From NCBI RefSeq assembly GCF_003351765.1, contig NZ_CP031229.1, forward strand, positions 3,224,001 to 3,288,000: a stretch of DNA of 64,000 nucleotides, read 5' to 3'. The notes under the pieces were generated by a model that was not told the origin of the DNA, ran no database searches, and saw only the letters and a program-made list of their open reading frames with translations. Positions within the stretch are counted from its first letter, which is position 1; each line of letters begins with the position of its first letter. Origin of the DNA: Ornithinimicrobium avium (lineage in GTDB: Bacteria; Actinomycetota; Actinomycetes; Actinomycetales; Dermatophilaceae). Shown here piece by piece: positions 32,824-40,661 of this stretch. The translations under genes were made by a program, and so were the position numbers.

Positions 32824-34629
32824 GTGGGCGAGACGACGTTCACCACCCGTCCGACCCTGGCCGGCACCTTCGGGATGGTCTCGAGCACGCACTGGCTGGC
32901 GTCCCAGGCCGCGATGCGCATGCTCGAGCTGGACGGCAACGCCGCCGACGCGGCGACGGCGGCGGGCCTGGTCCTGCAGGTCGTCGAGCCGCACCTCAAC
33001 GGCCCCGGTGGTGACCTGCCGCTCATCGTCGCCTCGCCCGACGACCCGACGCCGCGCGTCCTGTGCGGCCAGGGGCCGGCGCCCTCCGGCGCCACGCCCG
33101 AGCACTTCGCGGCGTCCGGGCTGGACCGCGTCCCGGGCTCCGGGCTGCTGGCCGCGGCGGTGCCCGGCGCCTTCGACGCCTGGATGGTGCTGCTGCGCGA
33201 CCGGGGGACGATGAGCGTGAGGCAGGTCGCCGGACCGGCGCTGCACTACGCCCGGCACGGCCACCCCGTCCTGGAGAGGGTCTGCCGCACGATCGAGACC
33301 GTCCGCGAGCTGTTCGAGCAGCACTGGCCCACCTCGGCGGCCCAGTGGCTGCCCGGCGGCGCGCCACCGGTCCCCGGCAGCCTGGTGACCAATCCCGCCT
33401 GGGCCGACACGCTCGAGCGGCTGCTCGGCGAGGAGGACGCCGCCGGACCCCGCGAGCAGGGCATAGAGGCGGTGCGCGGCGCGTGGTCTAGCGGGTTCGT
33501 CGCCGAGGCCGTCGACGCGTTCGTCCGGCGACCGGTCCGCCACCCCGGCGGCCCCGTGCTCCCCGGCGTGCTCACCGCGCAGGACCTCGCCGACTTCGAG
33601 GCCACCTGGGAGGACGCGGTCACCCTCGACTGGCGCGGGCACACCGTGGCCAAGACCGGCCCGTGGGGGCAGGGACCGGCCCTGCTCCAGGTCCTCCGGA
33701 CGGTCGACGCCGTCGGCCACGCCGACCTGGACACGGTCGAGGGCCTGCACACGCTCGTCGAGGCCTGGAAGCTGGCGATGGCCGACCGGGAGGCCTGGTA
33801 CGGCGACAGCGCCGACGTCCCCCTCGCCGCGCTCCTCGACCCCGGGTATGCGGTGGAGCGCGCCGCGCTCGTCGGCCCGCGGGCGAGCCGCGAGGTCCGA
33901 CCCGGCTCGCCGCTGGGGCGAACGCCCCGGCTGGCGGAGCACGCACTCCTCGTGGAGGGCGCGGCGCTGGTGGACGTGACCGCGGGGGAGCCGACCGTCC
34001 GCCGCGAGCCCGGTCCCGTCCTCACCCCCGAGGGCGAGGTGCGGGGCGACACCTGCCACGTCGACGTCGTCGACCGCTGGGGGATGACGGTCTCAGCCAC
34101 CCCGAGCGGCGGCTGGCTGCAGTCCTCGCCGTTCATCCCACAGGTCGGTTTCGCCCTGGGCACCCGGCTGCAGATGACCTGGCTCGAGCAGGGGCTGCCC
34201 AGCTCGCTGGTGCCCGGTCGCCGGCCCCGGACCACCCTGACCCCGACGCTCGTCCTGCGCGACGGCATACCCGTCCTCGCGTGCGGCAGCCCGGGCGGCG
34301 ACCAGCAGGACCAGTGGCAGAGCGTCTTCCTGCTGCGGCACCTGGTCTCCGGGCTGTCCCTCCAGGAGGCGATCGACGCGCCCCAGCTGCACACGACCAG
34401 CTTCCCGGCCAGCTTCCACCCGCGGGCGACCGAGCCCGGCGTCGTCGTGGCCGAGTCCCGGCTGGGCGATGACCTGCTCGACGGGCTGCGGGCCCGTGGG
34501 CACGAGGTGGTCGTCCAGGGGCCGTGGTCGCTGGGCCGGATGTGCGCCGTCGCGCGCGACCCGGGCACGGGCGTGCTGTCCGCCGGGGCCAACCCGCGGG
34601 GAATGCAGGGGTATGCCGTCGGACGTTGA
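32824..34629 (+). CDS. Gamma-glutamyltransferase family protein
   Basis: 601-residue Ntn-hydrolase. The autoprocessing/nucleophile threonine is about Thr410 in RGDTCHVDVVDRWG, with SSPFIPQVGFALGTRLQM and GRRPRTTLTPTLVLRDG further on. The N-terminal half opens with GMVSSTHWLASQAAMRMLELDGNAADAATA, the family's substrate loop. No signal peptide, so it is cytoplasmic or exported by an unknown route; many actinobacterial members act on gamma-glutamyl or cephalosporin-type amides. GTG follows the micropeptide by two bases, making it part of the MarR-MFS operon. Confidence 0.88.
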   Translation: MGETTFTTRPTLAGTFGMVSSTHWLASQAAMRMLELDGNAADAATAAGLVLQVVEPHLNGPGGDLPLIVASPDDPTPRVLCGQGPAPSGATPEHFAASGLDRVPGSGLLAAAVPGAFDAWMVLLRDRGTMSVRQVAGPALHYARHGHPVLERVCRTIETVRELFEQHWPTSAAQWLPGGAPPVPGSLVTNPAWADTLERLLGEEDAAGPREQGIEAVRGAWSSGFVAEAVDAFVRRPVRHPGGPVLPGVLTAQDLADFEATWEDAVTLDWRGHTVAKTGPWGQGPALLQVLRTVDAVGHADLDTVEGLHTLVEAWKLAMADREAWYGDSADVPLAALLDPGYAVERAALVGPRASREVRPGSPLGRTPRLAEHALLVEGAALVDVTAGEPTVRREPGPVLTPEGEVRGDTCHVDVVDRWGMTVSATPSGGWLQSSPFIPQVGFALGTRLQMTWLEQGLPSSLVPGRRPRTTLTPTLVLRDGIPVLACGSPGGDQQDQWQSVFLLRHLVSGLSLQEAIDAPQLHTTSFPASFHPRATEPGVVVAESRLGDDLLDGLRARGHEVVVQGPWSLGRMCAVARDPGTGVLSAGANPRGMQGYAVGR

Positions 34630-34680
34630 CCAGGTGCACCGCCTAGCGTGGTGCCCGACCATCCCCGAGCAGGAGGACAC

Positions 34681-35070
34681 GTGGCAGCCCCCACCAAGAT
34701 CGCCAGGCTGGCGCTGAAGTACGGCCCCGTCGTCTACACCCTCGCGCAGAAGTACGGGCCGCAGGTCGCCGAGCAGCTGCTCAGGCAGCGGGAGCCGGCG
34801 CAGCGGCTGGTGTCCGCCCAGCGGGGACGGACCTCGGCCCGCCGGCTCGCGCTGCGGCACGCCGACTCGGTCGTCGACGGGAGCCTGCAGCAGGTGTTCC
34901 ACGCGGGCGAGGCCTACTGGGTGGTCTTCTCCCGCAACGAGCCGGTCGGCAGCCATCCGCACACGAACATCCCGTACGAGTCGCTGCTCCTCAACGCCGA
35001 CCCGCTCAGGCGGGTGCGTCCCGAGGAGCTGCGCCGCACCGTCCACCTGCCCCGCCGAGGAAGGCGCTGA
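34681..35070 (+). CDS. Conserved hypothetical protein upstream of pdxH
   Basis: 129 residues with no recognised domain. The N terminus is an amphipathic helix repeat (KIARLALKYGPVVYTLAQKYGPQVAEQLL), the middle is basic (AQRLVSAQRGRTSARRLALRHAD) and the C terminus has a small beta unit (AYWVVFSRNEPVGSHPHTNIPYESLLLNADPLRRVRP). Such proteins are found in many actinobacteria. AGGAGG precedes the GTG at 34681. Stop is one base before the PdxH ATG, indicating co-transcription. Function unknown. Confidence 0.7.
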   Translation: MAAPTKIARLALKYGPVVYTLAQKYGPQVAEQLLRQREPAQRLVSAQRGRTSARRLALRHADSVVDGSLQQVFHAGEAYWVVFSRNEPVGSHPHTNIPYESLLLNADPLRRVRPEELRRTVHLPRRGRR

Positions 35071-35071
35071 C

Positions 35072-35764
35072 ATGGGTTCCGACCGCTACCGCCGCCTGCG
35101 CGCCGACTATGACGGCGAGGGGCTGGACGAGGCGCGCTGCCCCGACGCCCCGCTGACGCTCGTGCAGGAGTGGCTGGACGACGCGGTGCGGCGGCAGGCC
35201 GAGCGCGGCGACGCGCCCGAGCCGATGGCCATGTCGGTCGCCACCGTCGACGAGGACGGTCTGCCGGACGTGCGCACCGTGCTGCTGCGCTCGCTCGACG
35301 AGGTCGGCCCCGGGTTCTTCACCAGCACCCTGTCCGCCAAGGGCCTCCAGCTGCGGGCCAACCCAGGGGTGGCCGCGGCGCTCACCTGGCCGGCGATGTT
35401 CCGCGCCGTGCGCTTTCGCGGGTATGCCGAGCAGCAGGCGGCCGACGAGGTGGCCGCCTACTTCCGGTCGCGGCCGTGGGGCGCCCGGATCGGGGCGCAC
35501 GCCTCGGCCCAGTCCCGACCCGTCCCCGACCGCGCGGCGCTGGAGACCGCATACCAGGAGATGGCGCGCAGGTACCCGGACACCGGCAGCCCCGACGACG
35601 TCCCGGTGCCGGAGGGGTGGGGCGGCTACCGGCTGGTGGCCGACCGCGTCGAACTGTGGGCCGGTCGCCCCAGTCGGCTGCACGACCGCATCGTCTGGGA
35701 GCGGGTGGCACCCGGCGGCCTGGACGACGCCGCGGCCTGGCGGCGGACCCGCCTGGCGCCGTGA
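35072..35764 (+). CDS. pdxH: Pyridoxamine 5'-phosphate oxidase
   Basis: 230-residue FMN enzyme oxidising pyridoxine/pyridoxamine phosphate to PLP. The FMN-binding beta barrel is seen in EPMAMSVATVDEDGLPDVRTVLLRSLD and FFTSTLSAKGLQLRANP; AYFRSRPWGARIGAHASAQSRPV is the PdxH signature, and RLVADRVELWAGRPSRLHDR the C-terminal PNP-binding part. PLP serves HemL among others. Directly downstream of the hypothetical gene; GAAGGCG is a weak ribosome site. Confidence 0.95.
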   Translation: MGSDRYRRLRADYDGEGLDEARCPDAPLTLVQEWLDDAVRRQAERGDAPEPMAMSVATVDEDGLPDVRTVLLRSLDEVGPGFFTSTLSAKGLQLRANPGVAAALTWPAMFRAVRFRGYAEQQAADEVAAYFRSRPWGARIGAHASAQSRPVPDRAALETAYQEMARRYPDTGSPDDVPVPEGWGGYRLVADRVELWAGRPSRLHDRIVWERVAPGGLDDAAAWRRTRLAP

Positions 35765-35810
35765 GCGTCGACCCGGCCCGGTGGCGGCGCGGCCTCGTAG
35801 GATGGCGCTC

Positions 35811-36494
35811 GTGAGCGAGCTGATCGACACCACCGAGATGTACCTGCGGACCATCCTCGAGCTCGAGGAGGACGGGGTCGTCCCGATGCGTGCCCGGATC
35901 GCCGAACGGCTGGAGCAGTCGGGGCCGACCGTGTCCCAGACCGTGGCCAGGATGGAGCGGGACGGCCTGGTGGAGCTGGACGAGGACCGCCACCTGGAGC
36001 TGACCGGTCAGGGGCGGGCCGCCGCCGTGCGCGTCATGCGCAAGCACCGGCTGGCCGAGCGCCTGCTCACCGACATCATCGGGCTGGACCCGGCCTACGT
36101 CCACGAGGAGGCGTGCCGGTGGGAGCATGTCATGAGCGTGGAGGTCGAGCAGCGCATCCTGTCCCTCCTGGAGGACGCGACCACCTCGCCGTACGGCAAC
36201 CCGGTGCCCGGCCTCGAGGAGCTCGGGCACACGCCTGCGGGCGCGCCGACGGGGCGGCCGAGCCACCAGCTCGCCGACGAGGCGGTCGGTGAGAAGGTGT
36301 CGGTGCAGGTGGTGCGGCTCGGGGAGGCCGCGCAGGTCGACCCGGAGGTCCTGGGGCTGCTGCTGGAGTCTGGCGTGCGGCCCGGCGCCGACGTGCGCGT
36401 CTGGGCCGAGGACGGGCGCACGATCGTCGAGGCCGCGGGCGGTCAGGCGGTCTCGCTGCCGGTCGACGTCGCCTCGCACATCTTCTGCCGCTGA
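35811..36494 (+). CDS. ideR: DtxR/IdeR-type iron-dependent repressor
   Basis: 227 residues. The N-terminal winged helix is SELIDTTEMYLRTILELEEDGVVPMRARIAERLEQSGPTVSQTVARM, here cut into pieces: TTEMYLRTILELEEDG and RIAERLEQSGPTVSQTV. The dimerisation/metal domain contains EEACRWEHVMS with the Cys, Glu and His iron ligands, and PYGNPVPGLEELG. An SH3-like C-terminal domain completes the family length. GTG at 35811 has TAGGAT seven bases before it and no Shine-Dalgarno (leaderless type); an in-frame ATG at 35802 would lie within that interval. No DtxR box was recognised in the window. Confidence 0.93.
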   Translation: MSELIDTTEMYLRTILELEEDGVVPMRARIAERLEQSGPTVSQTVARMERDGLVELDEDRHLELTGQGRAAAVRVMRKHRLAERLLTDIIGLDPAYVHEEACRWEHVMSVEVEQRILSLLEDATTSPYGNPVPGLEELGHTPAGAPTGRPSHQLADEAVGEKVSVQVVRLGEAAQVDPEVLGLLLESGVRPGADVRVWAEDGRTIVEAAGGQAVSLPVDVASHIFCR

Positions 36495-36562
36495 TCGCTC
36501 CGGGGGCGGCGGGGCCTGCGGGGCCGGACGTCCCTGCCTTGCCGGAAGTTGCGTGCGAGCCG

Positions 36563-36578
36563 TGTGAGTTCGGTCACG
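36563..36578. promoter_or_regulatory. CRP/GlxR-like site upstream of the NlpC/P60 gene
   Basis: TGTGA-GTTCGG-TCACG matches the TGTGA-N6-TCACA consensus of actinobacterial Crp/GlxR at all but the last base. It lies about 145 bases upstream of the predicted transcription start, further than usual, so it may serve another start. Cell-wall hydrolase genes are known Crp/GlxR targets in mycobacteria and corynebacteria. Confidence 0.5.
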
Positions 36579-36679
36579 CCGCGACCGGGAAGGCGCCCGT
36601 CAGGACCGTGTCCTCGCAGGTCGCGCCGTCGCCCGTCGGGTCACCGACATCTCGATGTCCACAGGTTCGTTACCGGAGC

Positions 36680-36709
36680 GTGACAACGGGCGGGGGGTAT
36701 GTGTAGCCT
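36680..36709 (+). promoter_or_regulatory. Promoter of the riboswitch-controlled NlpC/P60 transcript
   Basis: GTGACA (36680-36685), 18-bp spacer, TAGCCT (36704-36709). Transcription near 36716 would include the complete c-di-AMP aptamer in a leader of about 210 bases. Confidence 0.6.
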
Positions 36710-36748
36710 TCGAGACGTTCCTCTCCCCTGGAGGAGCCCCGTGACGAG

Positions 36749-36911
36749 CACGCCTAGTCCTGTCAGCATGTCCGGGTACTGCACGAACATCGCGCGACAG
36801 GAGCGGGGGACCCGACATCGGGGCCGCAAGGCTCCTCGGGGCTAACGGTCCGGCGCCCACCGGACCGAGGGACGCTCCATCCCTAGCCCGACAGCTCACC
36901 CCGCAGGCGCT
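36749..36911 (+). promoter_or_regulatory. Cyclic di-AMP riboswitch (ydaO-yuaA type)
   Basis: The conserved blocks of this aptamer occur in order: CGCCTAGTCC at 36751, GAGCGGGGGACCCG near 36800, GGGGCTAACGG near 36837, a second CATCCCTAGCCCGACAGCTC, and ACCCCGCAGGCGC at the 3' end. Stem P1 closes with CGCCT (36751-36755) pairing AGGCG (36905-36909). The 3' strand of P1 ends about six bases before the GGAGG of the NlpC/P60 gene, so the expression platform may act on translation; no terminator hairpin is obvious. In actinobacteria this class controls resuscitation and wall hydrolase genes, as here. Confidence 0.9.
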
Positions 36912-36925
36912 CCCGGAGGACACAC

Positions 36926-37777
36926 GTGACCCAGCGCAACCAGGGCCGGCACCGTCAGCCTGCCCGCCTCAGCACCGCCACCCTGACTCGTTCGGCCGCC
37001 GTGGCCGCGACCTCGACCGGCCTGCTGGCCGGCGTCGCCGGCACGGCCGGTGCCGCACCCGCCAGCCCGCAGGAGCCCGTCTCCGGCGTCTCCGCCACCG
37101 ACACCCTGGTCCGCGTCGTCCAGTCGGTCGCCGCCGCCGAACGGCCCGCCGTGGCCGCCCCGGCGCCCGAGGCCGACGAGGCGGTGAGCTTCGGCACCTC
37201 CGGCTTCACCGCCGTCGACGTGGTCGTCGAGACGCCGGCCGCCGACCGGGCGGAGGCTGCGGTCGCCGACCGCAGCAGCACCGCCGCGAGCCGCACCGAG
37301 GAGCGCACCGCGCCGGTCCAGGAGGCCGCGGCCGAGCCCGCCGCGCAGGCGGCACCGGCCCAGCAGGCCGCCCCCGCACCCGCCCCCGCACCCGCCCCCG
37401 CGCCCGCTCCGGCTGCCACCCCGGCTCCCGCGCCCGCGCCCGCCCCGAGCGGTGGCATCCTGAGCATCGCGGCTGCCTACACCGGCATCTACTACGTCTA
37501 CGGCGGCAGCACCCCGGCCGGCTTCGACTGCTCGGGCTACACCCAGTACGTCTTCGCCCAGGCGGGCATCTCCCTGCCCCGCAGCGCCGCCGCCCAGCAG
37601 GCCGCCACCACCCCGGTGAGCAACCCGCAGCCGGGCGACCTGGTCTTCTTCGGCTACCCGGCCTACCACGTGGGCATCTACGCCGGCAACGGCATGATGT
37701 ACGACTCCGGCAAGCCGGGCATCCCGACCCAGCTGCGCGCCATCTTCAGCGGCGTCTCCGGCTACGGCCGGGCCTGA
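36926..37777 (+). CDS. Secreted NlpC/P60-family peptidoglycan endopeptidase
   Basis: 283 residues. Signal peptide at residues 1-43 (TRSAAVAATSTGLLAGVAGTAGAAPA, cleavage near AGAA). A low-complexity linker follows, ending in Ala-Pro repeats (about 146-174). The C-terminal NlpC/P60 domain (175-283) has the catalytic Cys202 in GFDCSGYTQYVF and His248 in YHVGIYAGNGMMYDS. It should cut D-Glu/m-DAP type bonds in the wall stem peptide during growth or resuscitation. GTG start with GGAGG just upstream, right after a c-di-AMP riboswitch, so wall hydrolysis is linked to osmotic/wall-stress signalling. A perfect hairpin follows. Confidence 0.94.
   Translation: MTQRNQGRHRQPARLSTATLTRSAAVAATSTGLLAGVAGTAGAAPASPQEPVSGVSATDTLVRVVQSVAAAERPAVAAPAPEADEAVSFGTSGFTAVDVVVETPAADRAEAAVADRSSTAASRTEERTAPVQEAAAEPAAQAAPAQQAAPAPAPAPAPAPAPAATPAPAPAPAPSGGILSIAAAYTGIYYVYGGSTPAGFDCSGYTQYVFAQAGISLPRSAAAQQAATTPVSNPQPGDLVFFGYPAYHVGIYAGNGMMYDSGKPGIPTQLRAIFSGVSGYGRA
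37365..37450 (+). repeat. Ala-Pro codon repeat in the NlpC/P60 linker
   Basis: An imperfect GCNCCC/GCNCCG hexamer repeat encodes about fourteen Ala-Pro pairs. It links signal peptide region and catalytic domain and probably spans the wall. Confidence 0.75.
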
Positions 37778-37801
37778 GCCGCAGGCACCACCGACGCACG
37801 A

Positions 37802-37840
37802 GGAAGGCCCCGCCCCCGGTCGACGGGGGCGGGGCCTTCC
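37802..37840 (+). terminator. Strong hairpin terminator after NlpC/P60
   Basis: Perfect 17-bp stem (37802-37818 with 37824-37840), loop of five bases. It separates this gene from the convergent CNNM operon. Confidence 0.85.
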
Positions 37841-37884
37841 CCGTGACCGGGGGCGGGTCGCTCACGGTGACCGGGGCGGGTCGC

Positions 37885-38994
37885 TCACGGGGTGGGGACG
37901 CCGTGGCCCGCCGACCGGGACGCAGCGTCCTCCGCGGGCTCCGCCTCGTCTGACTCGTCGTCGAACTCCCCGAGGATCTGCTCGAGGATGTCCTCCATCG
38001 AGGTCATCCCGACCAGGCGCCCGTCGGGGTCCCGGACGAGCGCCAGCTGGCCGCGCTGCTGGCGAAGGCTGGCGACCGCGTCGATGAGGGGCAGCCCGGC
38101 CGACAAGGAGGCGACCGGCTGCACGAACTCGCCCACGCCCCGCCGCTCGTCGCCTGCGGCGGCTGCCAGGATGGCGTCCCGCACGTGCACGAGGCCGCGG
38201 ATGCGGCGCTGGCCGGCCCGGCCCGTCGGCTCGACGACGAAGAGGCGGGAGCGGCCGCTCTCGCGGCTGATCCGCTCGACCTCTGCCGCGGTCGCCGACC
38301 GCGGGATCGTCACGGCGGCACCGGGGGGGAACATCACGTCGGCCACCGTGAACTCCTCCAGGCGCAGCGCCCCGGTGAGGATCTGGTGGTCCGCGTCCTC
38401 GAGCACACCGTGCTCGTAGGACTGGGCCAGCAGGAGCTGCAGGTCCGCCGGCGTCTGGGCGTTGCCCAGCGAGTCCACCGGGTCCACCCGCGCCATGCGC
38501 AGGAGGAGGTTGGCCATCTCGTTCATCAGCCACAGGACGGGGCGGCTGACCCAGGTGAAGGCGCGGAACGGGATGGCCAGGGCCAGCGCGGAGCTCTCCG
38601 GGTGCGAGATCGCCCACGACTTCGGCGCCATCTCCCCGATCACCATGTGCAGGAAGACCACGACCGAGACTGCGATGATGACGGCGATCGCGTGCACCCC
38701 GACCTCCGGGACCCCGAGCGCGTGGATCAGGGGTTCGAGGAGGTGGGCGACGGCAGGCTTGGCCAGCGCTCCGAGACCCAGCGTGCACAGCGTGATCCCC
38801 AGCTGCGCGCCCGCGAGCATGAGGGAGAGCTCCTTGGACGCTTCGACGGCGGCCCGTGCCGACCGGTTGCCCTCCTCCGCGCGGTCCTCGAGCCGGTGCC
38901 GCTTGGCGGCGACGATGGCGAACTCCGAGGCGACGAAGAAGCCGTTCGCGGCCAGCAGCAGGACGCTGACGACCAGGGCGACGGGGGTGCTCAT
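37885..38994 (-). CDS. CNNM/CorC-type membrane protein with CBS domains (hemolysin-C family)
   Basis: 369 residues. The N-terminal CNNM (DUF21) domain has three to four membrane segments: VALVVSVLLLAANGFFVASEFAIV, LSLMLAGAQLGITLCTLGLGAL and VVVFLHMVIGEMAPKSWAI, the last with the conserved GE-x-x-PK. Two CBS domains follow (about 210-335). It lacks the C-terminal CorC_HlyC domain carried by its partner, ending in an acidic tail. These proteins handle Mg/Co efflux or Mg-dependent membrane functions. ATG at 38994 overlaps the upstream gene's stop (ATGA). Confidence 0.9.
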   Translation of the reverse strand: MSTPVALVVSVLLLAANGFFVASEFAIVAAKRHRLEDRAEEGNRSARAAVEASKELSLMLAGAQLGITLCTLGLGALAKPAVAHLLEPLIHALGVPEVGVHAIAVIIAVSVVVFLHMVIGEMAPKSWAISHPESSALALAIPFRAFTWVSRPVLWLMNEMANLLLRMARVDPVDSLGNAQTPADLQLLLAQSYEHGVLEDADHQILTGALRLEEFTVADVMFPPGAAVTIPRSATAAEVERISRESGRSRLFVVEPTGRAGQRRIRGLVHVRDAILAAAAGDERRGVGEFVQPVASLSAGLPLIDAVASLRQQRGQLALVRDPDGRLVGMTSMEDILEQILGEFDDESDEAEPAEDAASRSAGHGVPTP

Positions 38995-40424
38995 CGGGCC
39001 ACCTCCGGCTCGGCGATGATGGCGGAGGCGTCCTGCGAGAGCTGCTCGCGCTCGTCCTCGCTCAGAGCGGCCCACTCCGCGCGGGTGCGGCTCACGACGG
39101 GGTGCAGGACGACGGTGTCGGGGACGAAGCGGTGCGTGGTCACCACGTCCAGCCGGGTCTGGTGGACGAGCTCCTCGCCCTCCTCGTCCCGGCTGGTCCA
39201 GCGCACCAGCACGGTGTCGCCCTCCTCGGCGGTGCGGCCGAGCTGGTCAAGGACCAGGCCGGAGAGCGTGTCGTAGTTCTCGTGCTCGGGAAGCTCCTGA
39301 CCGGTCACCTTGGCGACCTCGTCGATGCGCAGCCGGGCGGAGAGGTCCCACAGACCGTCCCCGCGGAACTGGCTGGTGGACTCCTCCGCGTCGTCCTCGT
39401 CCCAGATCTCGCCGACGACCTCCTCGGCCACGTCCTCGAAGGTGACGATGCCGGCGAACCCGCCGTACTCGTCCACCACGACCGCCAGCTGCTGGTGGCG
39501 CTCGCGCAGCTCCTCCAGGACCCGGGGCAGGGGAAGGGACTCGGGGACGATGACCGCGTCGCTGGCCAGGTCCCGGACGATGGTGTCCTCGCGCTCGTGC
39601 GCGTCCACCTCGAGCAGGTCGTGCAGGCCGATGACGCCGACGATGTCGTCGATGTCCCGACCCACCACGGGGAAGCGGGCGTGCCCGGTCTGCAGGGCCT
39701 CCAGAACGACCGCGGCCGTCTCGTCGGCCTGCACCGTCTGCACGGAGGTGCGCGGCGTCATGACCTCCTCGGCCACCCGCCCGCGGAAGGCCAGGCCGCG
39801 CTCCAGGAGCGTGGACAGCTCCTCGTCGAGCGTCCCGCCGGAGTGCGACTCGGCGATGATTCGTGTGAGGTCCTCGGGGGTCGCGCCCTGCGGCAGCTCC
39901 TCGACCGGCTCGATGCCGACCGACCGGAGGAATGCGTTGGAGGCGGCGTCGAAGAGACGGATGACCGGTCCCAGCACGGTCAGGTAGATGAGCGTCGTGC
40001 GGGACAGGGCGCGGGCCAGCGGCACGGGGCGGGCGATGGCCAGGTTCTTGGGGCCCAGCTCGCCGATGACCATCTGCAGCACGGTCGAGAACACCAGCGT
40101 GCCAGCGGAGAACAGCGAGATGAGCGCCGCACGCGAGAGCCAGCCGGAGTCGGCGTAGGCCTCGGTCAGCCCCCGGCTGAGGAACTCCTCGCCGAGGTAG
40201 CCCACGAGCAGCGCGGTGACGGTGATCCCGAACTGCGCACCCGAGAGCGTGAACGACAGCCGGGAGGTGATCTTCAGGGCGCGGGCCGCAGGCTGGTCGC
40301 CCTGCTCGGCCAGCTGGCGGAGCCGCCCACGGTCTACGCTGACGTAGGCGAACTCCTGGGCCACGAAGTAACCCGTCATCACGGTCAGCCCGACGATGAC
40401 GGCGACGCCGGTCAGGATCAGCAC
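38991..40424 (-). CDS. CNNM/CorC-type membrane protein with CBS and CorC_HlyC domains
   Basis: 477 residues. N-terminal CNNM domain (TGYFVAQEFAYVSVDRGRL, LSFTLSGAQFGITVTALLVGYL, STVLQMVIGELGPKNLAIA), then two CBS domains (MTPRTSVQTVQADETAAVV ... GVIGLHDLLEVD; PRVLEELRERHQQLAVVVDEYGGFAGIVTFEDVAEEVVGEI) and a C-terminal CorC_HlyC transporter-associated domain. The tandem of a full-length and a shorter paralogue, with an ATGA overlap, is a standard actinobacterial arrangement; they may form heterodimers. GTG at 40424 follows GGGAGGGG on the minus strand. The 237 bases before it hold the divergent promoters only. Confidence 0.92.
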   Translation of the reverse strand: MLILTGVAVIVGLTVMTGYFVAQEFAYVSVDRGRLRQLAEQGDQPAARALKITSRLSFTLSGAQFGITVTALLVGYLGEEFLSRGLTEAYADSGWLSRAALISLFSAGTLVFSTVLQMVIGELGPKNLAIARPVPLARALSRTTLIYLTVLGPVIRLFDAASNAFLRSVGIEPVEELPQGATPEDLTRIIAESHSGGTLDEELSTLLERGLAFRGRVAEEVMTPRTSVQTVQADETAAVVLEALQTGHARFPVVGRDIDDIVGVIGLHDLLEVDAHEREDTIVRDLASDAVIVPESLPLPRVLEELRERHQQLAVVVDEYGGFAGIVTFEDVAEEVVGEIWDEDDAEESTSQFRGDGLWDLSARLRIDEVAKVTGQELPEHENYDTLSGLVLDQLGRTAEEGDTVLVRWTSRDEEGEELVHQTRLDVVTTHRFVPDTVVLHPVVSRTRAEWAALSEDEREQLSQDASAIIAEPEVAR

Positions 40425-40661
40425 GAGGTGCCCCTCCCACCTCGGCGAGGAAGCCGGGCACTGCCCGGCCAGGGACTATCAGGGGGGTCGGCGTTCGCGG
40501 ACGTCATCCCTTGAGTTTACGGCCCTCCCCGACAGGCCGGTCCACCCCGGCGATCCCGACACGGCAGCCCACCTGCTCAGGTCTGTCGGTGCCGTCTCCT
40601 AGCGTGGGTGGCACGCTCGAGGCAACGGCATCTCGACGCAACGACACAGGGAGGTGAGGTC

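Noticed and set aside
37365..37450. CRISPR-like or tandem repeat array
   Set aside because: The periodicity is of Ala-Pro codons in a coding linker; no spacers and no cas genes anywhere in the window.
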